From Companilactobacillus tucceti DSM 20183 (GTDB lineage: Bacteria; Bacillota; Bacilli; Lactobacillales; Lactobacillaceae): a stretch of 50,934 bases of DNA. Shown piece by piece: positions 36,444-45,140 of this stretch; the first letter of the stretch is position 1; each line of letters opens with the position of its first letter. The stretch is from assembly GCF_001434665.1 (NCBI RefSeq), contig NZ_AZDG01000017.1, forward strand, positions 1 to 50,934, in the 5' to 3' direction. The position numbers and the translations under genes were made by a program. The notes beneath the pieces were generated by a model that saw only the letters and a list, made by a program, of their open reading frames with translations, made no database searches and had not been told where the DNA came from.

Positions 36444-37043
36444 ATGAAAAAAATTATAATTGCTACGAGTAACCCTAATAAAGCTAAAGAATTTCGCAGA
36501 ATATTTGATGAAACAGAAATTGAATTAAAGACACTTTTGGATTTAACTGATGTACCTGAAATAAGAGAAACTGGTGAAAGTTTTAAAGAAAATGCTCAAA
36601 TCAAGGCTCATACAGTTATGGAGAAGTATAAACTGCCAACTATTGCTGATGACTCAGGACTTGAAGTAGATGCATTATTTGGACAACCGGGTATATATTC
36701 TGCAAGATATGCAGGTGATCATAATGATGCTGCTAACAATGCTAAATTATTGGCGGAATTAGGTGGAGTACCTGAAGAAAAGAGAACAGCCAGATTCGTG
36801 ACTACTTTAGTATTTGCTAATCCTAATAATGATGAAGATTTAGTCGTTGAGGGGGAAGTGAAAGGCCAGATTGCTAATTTTCCACAAGGGAATAATGGAT
36901 TTGGCTATGATCCACTATTTTATTTACCAGATTTGAAGAAAACAATGGCGGAATTGACACTTGATCAAAAAAATGAGATCAGTCATAGAGGACGTGCAAT
37001 TAGAAAATTAGAAAACGAATGGCCAAGCTGGATTAATTGGTAA
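36444..37043 (+). CDS. XTP/dITP diphosphatase (RdgB/HAM1 family)
   Basis: A 199-residue house-cleaning pyrophosphatase that hydrolyses dITP, XTP and ITP to keep deaminated purines out of DNA and RNA. N-terminal SNPNKAKEF, the acidic motif ADDSGLEVDAL, GQPGIYSARYAG, and NGFGYDPLF with SHRGRAI near the end are the family's substrate and metal motifs. It is co-transcribed with murI (2-nt gap). Length is standard. Confidence 0.97.
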   Translation: MKKIIIATSNPNKAKEFRRIFDETEIELKTLLDLTDVPEIRETGESFKENAQIKAHTVMEKYKLPTIADDSGLEVDALFGQPGIYSARYAGDHNDAANNAKLLAELGGVPEEKRTARFVTTLVFANPNNDEDLVVEGEVKGQIANFPQGNNGFGYDPLFYLPDLKKTMAELTLDQKNEISHRGRAIRKLENEWPSWINW

Positions 37044-37109
37044 TTGATTGCTGTAATACCGCGATAATGCTAATATTAAATTGCTATTAAAATTTAGGAG
37101 GAATTTGAT

Positions 37110-37520
37110 ATGACAGGTGGACAAATTGCAGGATTAATTGCAGCAGTTGCTTTCGTTGCTTTGGTTGTTTACTTGGCTATTACTTTGATTCAAACAGCTA
37201 AGCTACTTAAAGAATTACAATCTACAATGCAAGAAACAACTAAGATGGTTGAAGTACTTTCAAAGAATACTGATGAATTGATGCAACAAAGTAGTCAATT
37301 GGTTGATAAGACAAATACTTTGATGGATGATGTTAATTCTAAATCTGAAAAGCTAAATCCGCTTTTTGATACAGTTGAAAATTTAGGTCAAAAGGCCGCT
37401 AATGCCACAGCTGAAAAGCCAAATTCTGGATTTGGAATTCATAGTTTGATGAATCTTGCTAGTGCAGCTTCAATTGTTAAGTCAGTTGCCAAGTTTGTGC
37501 CAAGAAAGAAGAAAGACTAA
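37110..37520 (+). CDS. DUF948 family protein (YtxG-like)
   Basis: A 136-residue protein with one N-terminal transmembrane segment (about residues 6-28), then a coiled-coil-like stretch (about 30-95, LLKELQSTMQETTKMVEVL and following heptads), ending in a basic tail with RKKKD. It belongs to the DUF948 family; the Bacillus homologue YtxG belongs to the sigma-B general stress regulon. TAGGAGGAA precedes the ATG. It is 2 nt upstream of a YtxH-like gene, as in Bacillus, and just before the pepQ/ccpA locus, which recalls the Bacillus ytxGHJ-ccpA neighbourhood. Confidence 0.88.
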   Translation: MTGGQIAGLIAAVAFVALVVYLAITLIQTAKLLKELQSTMQETTKMVEVLSKNTDELMQQSSQLVDKTNTLMDDVNSKSEKLNPLFDTVENLGQKAANATAEKPNSGFGIHSLMNLASAASIVKSVAKFVPRKKKD

Positions 37521-37522
37521 TT

Positions 37523-37801
37523 ATGAAAAATAAATTTGCTTTGGGATTAGCGTTTGGTAGCATCGTTGGATATGCTACCTCTAAATATTTAACTAGTGAA
37601 TCAGGACAAAAGTTGTTGGAAAGTGTAAAAACTATTCGTGGTGACTTTAATAACGGTGGCGTTGGACTTGCTGATGCCAAGTTAGTGAATTCATTTAACG
37701 AGAAAACTGATGAACTAAAAAAACAAATGTTAGATACAGCCGATCAAATCGATGATAAAGAATCGAATATCGTTTTTGATGAGGATGATATTAAGAAATA
37801 G
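37523..37801 (+). CDS. YtxH-like small protein
   Basis: A 92-residue protein whose first 20 residues form a Gly/Ala-rich hydrophobic segment (KFALGLAFGSIVGYATSKYL) typical of YtxH family proteins, followed by a helical amphipathic part and an acidic C-terminus. The mechanism is unknown; the family is stress-associated. It lies 2 nt after the DUF948 gene and clearly shares its transcript. The C element begins at the stop codon. Confidence 0.83.
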   Translation: MKNKFALGLAFGSIVGYATSKYLTSESGQKLLESVKTIRGDFNNGGVGLADAKLVNSFNEKTDELKKQMLDTADQIDDKESNIVFDEDDIKK

Positions 37802-37919
37802 AGAGTGTGAAAAAAGGCGGTTTGCCACAGGAATATAGCCTAGAGCCACGAATGATTGGAACTATCAATCGTTTGTGGTTCGTAGCTATATGGAGGTTGT
37901 AGCCTTTTTTTACACGTTT
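37801..37919 (+). repeat. Structured intergenic element, copy C
   Basis: Starts at the ytxH-like stop codon. Outer helix: 14 pairs, one G-U (37805-37818 with 37902-37915), then CGTTT. Inside, ATATAGC/GCTATAT (37833-37839 with 37885-37891) brackets the same CTA/GTA 3x3 internal loop as the B copies, followed by a long inner stem with G-U pairs. It lacks the GAGCA/GCGCA loop, so it is a hybrid or older member. Confidence 0.72.
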
Positions 37920-37935
37920 AGGGTATAAGAAATAA

Positions 37936-38060
37936 AGAGCGTGACGACACATGTTCAGCTTTCGAGCATTAAGTAAATAAACAGGCAATCCAAATTTTGG
38001 ATTGCCTATTTATTTGGCTTAAGCGACATAAAATAGTTGTGTCACAGCCCTTTTATTTTT
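37936..38060 (+). repeat. Structured intergenic element, copy A4
   Basis: Contains the A-type 5' part (GTTCAGCTTTCGAGCATTAAG) and an inner stem of 17 positions with one mismatch (37975-37991 with 37999-38015). The 3' part reads CTTAAGCGACATAAAATAG instead of the usual GGAAAAAGCTATG, so the second helix is lost. The outer helix is reduced to GTGAC/GTCAC. A T-rich tract follows (38051-38060). Partly decayed, or rearranged with the fragment also seen in A2. Elements C and A4 fill the 283-nt convergent gap before pepQ. Confidence 0.65.
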
Positions 38061-38084
38061 GATGTAATATCTATAATTTAAATA

Positions 38085-39188
38085 CTATCCTTCAATGTAA
38101 GTTAATTCTTTACTTGTATGTGTGAATGGCTTGCAACCATCTTCTGTGATGTATACACAGTCTTCAATACGAACACCGGCAACATTAGGAATGTAAATTC
38201 CAGGTTCAATAGAGAAGCACATACCAGGTTTAAGAACCATGTCATTTCCTTCCATGATTGAAGGGAATTCGTGTTCAGATTGACCCATACCATGACCTAA
38301 TCTATGAATAAAGTATTCACCATAACCAGCCTTTGTGATAACGTCACGTGCAACTTTATCAAGTTCAGCTGCTGTAATACCGGGTTTAGCAGCATCCATA
38401 GCAGCATATTGTGCTTCTAAGTCTACTTTATAAATATCAAGTGACTTTTCATCAGGTTTACCAAAGGCAACAGTTCTTGAAGCATCACTAATATATCCAT
38501 TATGAATAGTTCCTAAATCAAACAAAATCAATTCATTTTTCTTAAGTAAGTTCTTTTCAGCAGCCCCATGTGGATTGGCAGCATTAGCACCAGCTTGAAC
38601 TATCGTGTCAAAGCTCATGTGCATGACACCTTTTTTCATCATAGCGTATTCAATTTCAGCTACGACGTCTTGTTCAGTACGTCCTTCCTTAATTGCATTA
38701 AAGGCAACTGAAAAAGCATAGTCGGCCTCTTTACCTGCAGCAATCAATTCTTTAATTTCATCATCAGTTTTGATCAACTTAGCATTTTCCATGTAACGAG
38801 ATAAGTTTTCAAGGAAGTCAGCATTAGGAAATTGTTCTCTGATAGCTTCAAATTTATCAACAGAGAGATCATCTTTTTCAATGGCCCAGTGTAATGGATC
38901 AGCCGTTACATCTTTGATATGTCCAGCAATTAGATCAAAAGGTTTTTCATGATCTAAATAACCAAATACATCTTTATCCCATCCGGCTTTTTTAGCAGAT
39001 TCAACTTCTAGTTGAGGGGCAAATAGGAATGGATCTTTATTTGGGAAAACTAGTAGTGCGAGGATTCTTTCTGCGGGTTCGCTATAAAAACCTGTAAAAT
39101 ATTGAATATCAGTAGGATTTGAGATATATGCAATGTCAATATCCTTTTTAGCTAAGTATTCTTGTAAATCTAATAGTTGTTTCTTCAT
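38085..39188 (-). CDS. pepQ: Xaa-Pro dipeptidase PepQ
   Basis: A 367-residue cytoplasmic metallopeptidase of the M24 (pita-bread) family that releases X from X-Pro dipeptides in casein and peptide utilisation. Metal ligands: two Asp in ILFDLGTIHNGYISDASR, His in HRLGHGMG, Glu in SIEPGIYIP, and Glu in VRIEDCV. The start at 39188 (MKKQLLDLQEYL) is preferred because GGGAG is 9 nt upstream; in-frame GTG/TTG codons at 39197/39194 overlap the ribosome-binding site. It is divergent from ccpA with a shared cre site, the classic Lactobacillus arrangement. Confidence 0.96.
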   Translation of the reverse strand: MKKQLLDLQEYLAKKDIDIAYISNPTDIQYFTGFYSEPAERILALLVFPNKDPFLFAPQLEVESAKKAGWDKDVFGYLDHEKPFDLIAGHIKDVTADPLHWAIEKDDLSVDKFEAIREQFPNADFLENLSRYMENAKLIKTDDEIKELIAAGKEADYAFSVAFNAIKEGRTEQDVVAEIEYAMMKKGVMHMSFDTIVQAGANAANPHGAAEKNLLKKNELILFDLGTIHNGYISDASRTVAFGKPDEKSLDIYKVDLEAQYAAMDAAKPGITAAELDKVARDVITKAGYGEYFIHRLGHGMGQSEHEFPSIMEGNDMVLKPGMCFSIEPGIYIPNVAGVRIEDCVYITEDGCKPFTHTSKELTYIEG

Positions 39189-39225
39189 TTCCAACACTCC
39201 CTTTTTAAATCAAAATCTATTTATG

Positions 39226-39231
39226 AGTATA
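39226..39231 (-). promoter_or_regulatory. Extended -10 element of pepQ
   Basis: On the minus strand TGTTATACT is an extended -10 (TATACT read from 39231 to 39226). No good -35 is visible at 17 bp, consistent with an extended -10 promoter. It is about 57 nt from the cre site. Confidence 0.5.
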
Positions 39232-39287
39232 ACACTGAAAATACAGTTTTCTTATTGAAAAATTATGAAAACTTGTCATATTAATGT

Positions 39288-39301
39288 GGTAAACGCTTGC
39301 A
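39288..39301. promoter_or_regulatory. cre site between pepQ and ccpA
   Basis: GGTAAACGCTTGCA agrees with the cre consensus TGWNANCGNTNWCA at 12 of 14 positions. It overlaps the -35 box of ccpA (TTGCAA, 39297-39302), so CcpA binding would repress ccpA. The same region may modulate pepQ. Such cre sites are documented in other Lactobacillus pepQ-ccpA regions. Confidence 0.8.
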
Positions 39302-39325
39302 ACCGGAGTTATTTTCTGATAAATT
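39297..39325 (+). promoter_or_regulatory. Promoter of ccpA
   Basis: -35 TTGCAA (39297-39302), 17-bp spacer, extended -10 TGATAAATT (TAAATT at 39320-39325). The -35 is covered by the cre site. Confidence 0.65.
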
Positions 39326-39365
39326 AAAGTTATCTAAATGAAAATTTGAGAGAGTGAATATAAAA

Positions 39366-40367
39366 ATGGAAAAAAAAGTAGTAACTATATACGATGTAGC
39401 TGAGGCAGCTAACGTATCTATGGCAACTATTTCTAGAGTTGTTAACGGTAATGCTAACGTCAAGGAAGAAACACGTAAAAGGGTACTTGAGGTTATTGAT
39501 CGTCTAAATTACCGTCCTAATGCAGTTGCTCGTGGGTTAGCAAGTAAGAAGAGTACAACCATAGGTGTTATTTTACCTGATATTACTGATCTTTACTATG
39601 CTTCGCTTGCAAAAGGAATTGATGATGTTGCATCAATGTACAAATACAACATTATTTTAACAAGCATTCAAGAATCTGTAGGTGATGAAGAGCAAATCTT
39701 AAATAACTTACTTTCAAAGCAAGTTGATGGGTTGATTTACATGGGTAAGCAATTATCAAAGAAATTAAAGCGTACATTATCAAATTCAAAGACACCAATC
39801 GTTTTGGCAGGTTCTGTTGATAAGAATAATGAAGCTGCTAGTGTAAATATCGATTTTACAGATGCCGTATGTAGTGTTGTAAATCAATTAGTCCAAAATG
39901 GACATAAGAAAATTGCCTTTGTTGGTGGAAGTCTTGAAAACCCAATTGATGGAAAGTTTAGACTAGATGGTTATAAACGTGCTCTAAAGAAAGCACATAT
40001 CAACTTCTCTTCTAACTTAGTATTTGAAGCTGAGTATTCAGTTCGTGCTGGAGAAGCTATGTGGGATGCAGTTAAGAATAGTGGAGCTACAGCTGCTTAT
40101 GTTACAGAAGATTTACTTGCTTCTGGATTATTGAATTCAGCTGTAAAAGCTGGTGTTAAGATTCCTGATGATTTTGAAATCATTACAAGTAATGATACGA
40201 TCCTCTGTGAGGTAACTCGTCCAAAGATGAGTTCTATTGAAGAACCACTTTATGATATTGGTGCGGTTGCTATGCGCTTGTTGACTAAGATGATGAATCA
40301 AGAACAAATTGATGAAAATACTATTAAGTTACCATATAGTATTGTAAAACGTGAATCAACAAGATAA
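39366..40367 (+). CDS. ccpA: Catabolite control protein A
   Basis: A 333-residue LacI-family regulator that, with HPr-Ser-P, binds cre sites to control carbon metabolism. The helix-turn-helix VTIYDVAEAANVSMATISRVVNG is at the N-terminus, followed by the hinge helix (NAVARGLASKKSTTIGVI) and the periplasmic-binding-protein-like core with YYASLAKGIDDVASMYKYNI, the CcpA-diagnostic stretch. The start at 39366 gives MEKKVVTIYDV as in other CcpA proteins; an in-frame GTG at 39354 overlaps the ribosome-binding site. It ends at a strong terminator. Confidence 0.97.
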   Translation: MEKKVVTIYDVAEAANVSMATISRVVNGNANVKEETRKRVLEVIDRLNYRPNAVARGLASKKSTTIGVILPDITDLYYASLAKGIDDVASMYKYNIILTSIQESVGDEEQILNNLLSKQVDGLIYMGKQLSKKLKRTLSNSKTPIVLAGSVDKNNEAASVNIDFTDAVCSVVNQLVQNGHKKIAFVGGSLENPIDGKFRLDGYKRALKKAHINFSSNLVFEAEYSVRAGEAMWDAVKNSGATAAYVTEDLLASGLLNSAVKAGVKIPDDFEIITSNDTILCEVTRPKMSSIEEPLYDIGAVAMRLLTKMMNQEQIDENTIKLPYSIVKRESTR

Positions 40368-40394
40368 TTAGTGAAACAAACTATAAGTGTTAGT

Positions 40395-40434
40395 AAAAAG
40401 ATCTCAACGATTCTTGTCGTTGAGATCTTTTTTT
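40395..40434. terminator. Bidirectional terminator after ccpA
   Basis: A 12-bp perfect stem AGATCTCAACGA / TCGTTGAGATCT with a 6-nt loop, preceded by A-run and followed by T-run. It serves ccpA (plus) and the small membrane protein gene (minus). Confidence 0.93.
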
Positions 40435-40459
40435 CATATTATTTTAAAGATTAAATAAT

Positions 40460-40759
40460 CTATTTCTTTTCTTTAATGTTTTCTTTATGAAAATCCCAAA
40501 TGATGACAATTATGTAACCAAAGGTAACTAATGTTAAGCCTCCGGTTACAACAGCATTTAGCTCATATGGTAGATTTACAATACCTGTAAGTAAAGAGTA
40601 AAGGGTATTCAATAAAACGATACAGGCGAGTACGAACGGCTTATCGATGATTTTTAGATTATTCTTTTTCTTGTAAATAAAAACACCGACCATAAAGGCA
40701 ATCAATAGAACCGCCACTACGTATAGAGTGTTTTGTAAAAATACTGGACTGAAATACAT
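40460..40759 (-). CDS. Small membrane protein of unknown function (99 aa)
   Basis: A 99-residue protein with three hydrophobic segments (about residues 9-28, 42-62 and 69-88), a lysine-rich first loop (YKKKNNLKIIDK) and a charged C-terminus (DFHKENIKEKK). Not recognised as a named family. AAAGGAGTA is 7 nt upstream of the ATG on the minus strand. It lies downstream of the PBP gene in the same direction, with a terminator-like stem between. Small lactobacillus membrane proteins of this kind often have no assigned function. Confidence 0.75.
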   Translation of the reverse strand: MYFSPVFLQNTLYVVAVLLIAFMVGVFIYKKKNNLKIIDKPFVLACIVLLNTLYSLLTGIVNLPYELNAVVTGGLTLVTFGYIIVIIWDFHKENIKEKK

Positions 40760-40814
40760 AAATATACTCCTTTATTAATAACCATCTAATTCTATCATTG
40801 TTTTGAAGTGAAAG

Positions 40815-40847
40815 AAATGGACCACCGATTTAATCGATGGTCCATTT
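40815..40847 (-). terminator. Terminator after the class A PBP gene
   Basis: A perfect-to-near-perfect 15-bp stem (40815-40829 with 40833-40847) with a 3-nt loop. Read on the minus strand it is followed by CTTTC and further T. It lies 6 nt after the PBP stop. Confidence 0.75.
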
Positions 40848-40852
40848 TTGAT

Positions 40853-43552
40853 TTATTCAGTTGTCGGATCAACGATACCAGTTTCTGTAGAGCTACCACC
40901 TGTAGATCCATTTGAACCTGTTGATGATTCGTCAGTAACGCTAGTACTGTTGTCACTGCCACTACCAGATCCAGAACTTCCCGTTCCGGTTTCTGATGTT
41001 CCATTATTTGTCGTTGAGTTAGTATTTCTTGAATTACTTGTAGAAGTAGAATTATTTGTCGTAACATCTGATGAATCATTGTCATTAGAACTATTACTAA
41101 ATCCAGATGTACGTCCGCTACCATTTTCTGATGCTAATTCATCGGTTGATTTACTTGAATCGCCAAGTTGTTTTACAACACCGTAACTATTATTCTTGCC
41201 AAAGTAATGATCCCAGAATAGTTTATAGTTCTTATCCTTACCACCAATACCAAAGTCAGAGTAAGACATATCACTAGGTTTACCTTTGTAATATAGAGAA
41301 GTTGTAAGGTGTTGGTTAACTTTAGCAGTCATACCGTTGTATTCGACAGTACCTGGCATCGTACCAGTTTCTTTATCAACCTTGTACGAATCAACGCCTT
41401 CTGGTTTGTTGAATTTCTTATGAATATTCATGACATTAGGATCTTCTTTGTAAACAGCGTTAGCCATGTTTGCCCAAATTTCTTGGTTAGTAAGAGTGGA
41501 ATTAGTTTCCAAGTTGTAATTATTACCATAGAAATTATCATAACCAATCCAAGATGCCATAGTGACACCATCGGTACTACCAACGAACCAATTATCACGA
41601 TAATCATTTGAAGTACCAGTTTTACCAAATAAATTCTTAGTACTAAAGTTTGCTTCATATGAAAGGGCAGATGCAGTACCTTTTGTAACGACCCCGTGAA
41701 GCATATTTTTAATAATATATGAAGTTTGTTTAGTAAATACACGAGTCTTCGAGGCTTTATGCTTATATATTTTCTTTCCAGATGGTTCAGTGACGTCTTT
41801 AACGACGTATGGATCAACATGGACACCTTTATTAGCAAAAGTAGAAAAGGCACTTGCTTGTTGTAAGACAGTAACACCTTTGTTAGTACCACCAAGAGTG
41901 ATACCAAGTTGTCTATATTCATTGTCACTTAAATGGATTCCCATTTTTGACATGTATGATTTTGAGCTGACACCTTTAGATTGAAGGTAATTGTATAAGT
42001 TAACAGCAGGGATGTTATATGATTCCTCTAGTGATTCACGAGCTGATATGAACCTATTTTGAATAGTTTCTCCATAATCAGTTGGTGAGTAGCCCTTATA
42101 TTTAGTCTTAAAGTCAGCAAGCATTGTTTGAGAACCAATTAAACCATTTTCGATAGCTGGTCCAAAAGTAATTAAAGGTTTTATAGATGAACCAGGTGAT
42201 CTTTGTGTATCAAAGGCATGATTTAGTTGTGATTTCTTAAAGTTAACACCACCAACAAAAGCTAGGACTTGGCCAGTTTTATTATCCAAGAGGACTGAAC
42301 CATTTTGAACAGGCTCAGAGACCTTGATTGACTTACCAGTGTTTGGATCTTTGGTATTGTCGGTATGAGTCGTACCAAAGTTACCCTTATATTGTTGAAC
42401 TTGTTGGTTCATAGCAACGTATAGATCCTTATTGATTGTACTGTGGATTTTATAGTTCTTACTGTGAAGTTCAGTATCAGCTTGAGTGTAGTATTTTTCA
42501 TATAATGCTTTATCTTTTTTAAGGTCACTATATTTAAGACCATCGTTTTTAGCCAAACGTTTGATCAAGATGGTTCTAGCCTGAGCAGTCAAAGTGTTAT
42601 ATAGATAACCATATTTGATTTTCTTTGAGCTAGCTTTAGCAGGTTTTTGGAAGTCAGATGCTAAGTCAAACTTTCTAGCTTGATCGTATTGTGACTTGGT
42701 GATCGAATCATCACGATACATTCTGAACAAAACGATATTTTTACGCTTTATTCCTAAACTGTAATCGTCTTTTAGTTTCCCTTTTACATCGTATGGAGTG
42801 TAAATAGAAGGACTTTGTGGTAATCCAGCAATGAAAGCTGATTCAGCTAAATTAAGGTCCTTGGCACTTTTACCAAATAAGCCTTGAGCTGCTGCTTGAA
42901 CACCTTGAATGTTTTGACCCTTATTATTACGACCAAAGGTAGCTGCATTCAAATAGTCTTCTAAAATTTCATTTTTCGTGAAGTATTTGTCCACACGCAT
43001 AGCTAGAAAAATTTCTACAGCTTTACGTTTCCAAGTTGTTTCTGATGATAGTAACTGCATTTTGACTGTCTGTTGCGTCAATGTAGAACCACCAGTTTGA
43101 GCACCAATTCCTGTAATATCAGAAATTATGGCACGAACAATTGATTTTGGAACGACACCATTGTGACGATAAAAGTCACTATCTTCAGTAGAGACAATTG
43201 CCTTTTTTAAATATGGCGACATCTCTGACAAAGTTATACTTTTACCAGTGAGGTCTCTTTGAAGATTTTCAACCTTTTCGCCATTTGAGAAGTATAGTGT
43301 TGCAGAATTATTAACGTCTTTTAATTGCGAACGCATTTCATATTTTGTTGGGACTTGAACTTGACTAGTTAGTGCAGAAACATATCCAATACCTAGTCCT
43401 ATCGTTAATCCCATGAGAATTAAAATACCAGCCAAAGAATAGAGGATAATTCTGCGAATAACTTCTATTGTTAAGTTGGCTCTTGTAGCAAAGTCGGACC
43501 AGCTTTTAATACTTTTAAAGCTTTCAACAATGCTATTCCATAAATTTTTCAC
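40853..43552 (-). CDS. Class A penicillin-binding protein (PBP2A-like)
   Basis: An 899-residue bifunctional peptidoglycan glycosyltransferase/transpeptidase anchored by one transmembrane helix (about residues 34-60). GT51 motifs: EDSDFYRHNG (catalytic Glu123) and GGSTLTQQ (154-161). Transpeptidase motifs: SSIK (Ser455, Lys458), SYN (511-513) and KTGT (644-647). The last 100 residues are a low-complexity Ser/Thr/Gly/Asn tail (from about 798), longer than usual. The start is GTG, with GGGG 10 nt upstream. It acts outside the membrane in wall elongation. Location near ccpA is common in lactobacilli. Confidence 0.96.
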   Translation of the reverse strand: MKNLWNSIVESFKSIKSWSDFATRANLTIEVIRRIILYSLAGILILMGLTIGLGIGYVSALTSQVQVPTKYEMRSQLKDVNNSATLYFSNGEKVENLQRDLTGKSITLSEMSPYLKKAIVSTEDSDFYRHNGVVPKSIVRAIISDITGIGAQTGGSTLTQQTVKMQLLSSETTWKRKAVEIFLAMRVDKYFTKNEILEDYLNAATFGRNNKGQNIQGVQAAAQGLFGKSAKDLNLAESAFIAGLPQSPSIYTPYDVKGKLKDDYSLGIKRKNIVLFRMYRDDSITKSQYDQARKFDLASDFQKPAKASSKKIKYGYLYNTLTAQARTILIKRLAKNDGLKYSDLKKDKALYEKYYTQADTELHSKNYKIHSTINKDLYVAMNQQVQQYKGNFGTTHTDNTKDPNTGKSIKVSEPVQNGSVLLDNKTGQVLAFVGGVNFKKSQLNHAFDTQRSPGSSIKPLITFGPAIENGLIGSQTMLADFKTKYKGYSPTDYGETIQNRFISARESLEESYNIPAVNLYNYLQSKGVSSKSYMSKMGIHLSDNEYRQLGITLGGTNKGVTVLQQASAFSTFANKGVHVDPYVVKDVTEPSGKKIYKHKASKTRVFTKQTSYIIKNMLHGVVTKGTASALSYEANFSTKNLFGKTGTSNDYRDNWFVGSTDGVTMASWIGYDNFYGNNYNLETNSTLTNQEIWANMANAVYKEDPNVMNIHKKFNKPEGVDSYKVDKETGTMPGTVEYNGMTAKVNQHLTTSLYYKGKPSDMSYSDFGIGGKDKNYKLFWDHYFGKNNSYGVVKQLGDSSKSTDELASENGSGRTSGFSNSSNDNDSSDVTTNNSTSTSNSRNTNSTTNNGTSETGTGSSGSGSGSDNSTSVTDESSTGSNGSTGGSSTETGIVDPTTE

Positions 43553-43590
43553 TTTTAAATAAACCCCTTTAAAAAGTTACATATGGTTAA

Positions 43591-43619
43591 TTATATAATA
43601 AAAATCTTTCATAAGTACA
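43591..43619 (-). promoter_or_regulatory. Promoter of the PBP gene
   Basis: On the minus strand TTGTAC, 17-bp spacer, TATATA (a TATAAT overlaps by two bases further on). Located 39-67 nt upstream of the GTG start. Confidence 0.5.
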
Positions 43620-43623
43620 AAAA

Positions 43624-43664
43624 CAAAAAAAGTTCTATGGGAAAAGGCTCTCCATAGAACTTTT
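43624..43664 (-). terminator. Terminator after pepV
   Basis: AAAAGTTCTATGG can pair with CCATAGAACTTTT around an 11-nt loop, and the minus strand then runs into T-rich sequence. It ends the minus-strand pepV transcript just before the PBP promoter. Confidence 0.85.
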
Positions 43665-43676
43665 AAGGATAGAATA

Positions 43677-45071
43677 TTATTTAATTAAACGATAGATTGC
43701 ATCTGCATAAATTGCAGTTGCTTTTTGAAGCTTTTCAAGATCAATGTATTCATTTGGTTGATGCATAACGTTTTCGTCGTTAGGGAACATGGCACCAAAT
43801 GCTACACCTTTTTTAAGGATACGTCCGTATGTACCACCACCAACTGTGTAAGCTGGACTATCGTCACCAGTGTGATCTTTATAAGCACTTAAAAGTGTTT
43901 TAACTAATGGATCATCTGCAGGTACGAAGTGAGGCAATTGATTGTGTCCTTTGATAGTAGCGGTAACTTTCTTAGGTAAATGTTTATTGATTTTATCAGT
44001 TAAACTTTGACCATCATCACCCTTAGGATAACGAATATTTAATAAAATTGACGCATTGTCTTCATCAAACTTGAAGATATTAGGTGAAACAGTTAATTCA
44101 CCCATTACTTCGTGAGTATTTGCGATTCCTAGTGCTTTACCAGCAAAATCTAAATGCAATGATTCAGCAATAAATTGGAAATATTCTCTTTGACGATCAT
44201 TTAGATTCAGTTTAGTTAAAAATGATGCTAGATAAGTTGCAGCATTGATACCAACCGCTGGTTGCATTGCGTGAGCACCTTTACCAACAATGTGGATAGT
44301 TGCTTCATTATCAGTTAAATCAATTGAACCTTTGATTTCTTTATGTCCAGTTAAGAATTGATCGAATAGATCTTGTAATTCTTCAACTTTAATATCAGTT
44401 AAGTCAATAACTGCATCTGCATTTTGAGGTACCATGTTAGCTACAATACCACTTTCAAAGCTCTTTACTAAACCGCTTGATGGGTTAGGAAATTGAACAT
44501 CGAATGAGACAATTCCTTTTTCACCATTGATAGCTGGAAATTGTGCATCAGGTGAGAATCCAACTTCAGGCATTTCTTCAGTCTTCATATAATGATTGAT
44601 ACCAGTCCAATCATTTTCCTCATCAGTACCTAAGATAAGTTGAACTTTTTTGCTGACAGGCAATTTCATTTCTTTGATAACTTTCAAAGCATAATAAGCG
44701 CCTAGACTTGGTCCTTTATCATCACTTGAACCACGTGCATATAATTTACCGTCTTTAATGACTGGTTTAAATGGATCAGTTTCCCAACCTGGACCTTCAG
44801 GAACAACGTCAACGTGAGCAAGAATACCAACTGCTTCACCTTCACCATATTCGATACGTCCAGCTAAATTGTCAACATTCTTTGTTTCAAATCCGTCTCT
44901 TTTAGCAAAGTTTAAAAATATCTTAAGTGCTTTAGCAGGTCCTGGACCTAATGGATACTCGTCAGTCTTATGTTCTACATCTCTTTGACTGTTGATGCTT
45001 ACTAATTCTGATAAGTCATTGATCATTTCATCTGATCTATGAGCAATCTCTTTTTCCCAATCTATAGCCAT
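43677..45071 (-). CDS. pepV: Dipeptidase PepV
   Basis: A 464-residue cytoplasmic M20-family zinc dipeptidase with broad specificity for dipeptides, including carnosine-like substrates. Motifs: LAHVDVVPEGPGW (zinc His and Asp), GSSDDKGPSLG (bridging Asp), GTDEENDWTG (catalytic and zinc Glu), and GGGTYGRILKKGVAFG near the C-terminus. GGGAGG precedes the ATG on the minus strand. Length matches Lactobacillus delbrueckii PepV (about 470). Works with PepQ in using casein peptides. Confidence 0.96.
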   Translation of the reverse strand: MAIDWEKEIAHRSDEMINDLSELVSINSQRDVEHKTDEYPLGPGPAKALKIFLNFAKRDGFETKNVDNLAGRIEYGEGEAVGILAHVDVVPEGPGWETDPFKPVIKDGKLYARGSSDDKGPSLGAYYALKVIKEMKLPVSKKVQLILGTDEENDWTGINHYMKTEEMPEVGFSPDAQFPAINGEKGIVSFDVQFPNPSSGLVKSFESGIVANMVPQNADAVIDLTDIKVEELQDLFDQFLTGHKEIKGSIDLTDNEATIHIVGKGAHAMQPAVGINAATYLASFLTKLNLNDRQREYFQFIAESLHLDFAGKALGIANTHEVMGELTVSPNIFKFDEDNASILLNIRYPKGDDGQSLTDKINKHLPKKVTATIKGHNQLPHFVPADDPLVKTLLSAYKDHTGDDSPAYTVGGGTYGRILKKGVAFGAMFPNDENVMHQPNEYIDLEKLQKATAIYADAIYRLIK

Positions 45072-45140
45072 GTTTTAAAAAGCCTCCCTATGGAAATGTT
45101 CTTTTAATTCTACCAAATCATTAAGCCTATGGCGAATTTA

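Noticed and set aside
40795-41124. Open frames on both strands in the 3' end of the PBP gene
   Set aside because: They arise from the Ser/Thr/Gly-rich repeat codons of the PBP tail in shifted frames; no ribosome-binding sites and a skewed composition.
41428-41928. A 166-residue minus-strand frame inside the PBP gene
   Set aside because: Lies wholly within the transpeptidase domain with all catalytic motifs in the main frame; no ribosome-binding site and an unnatural Leu/Ile-rich translation.
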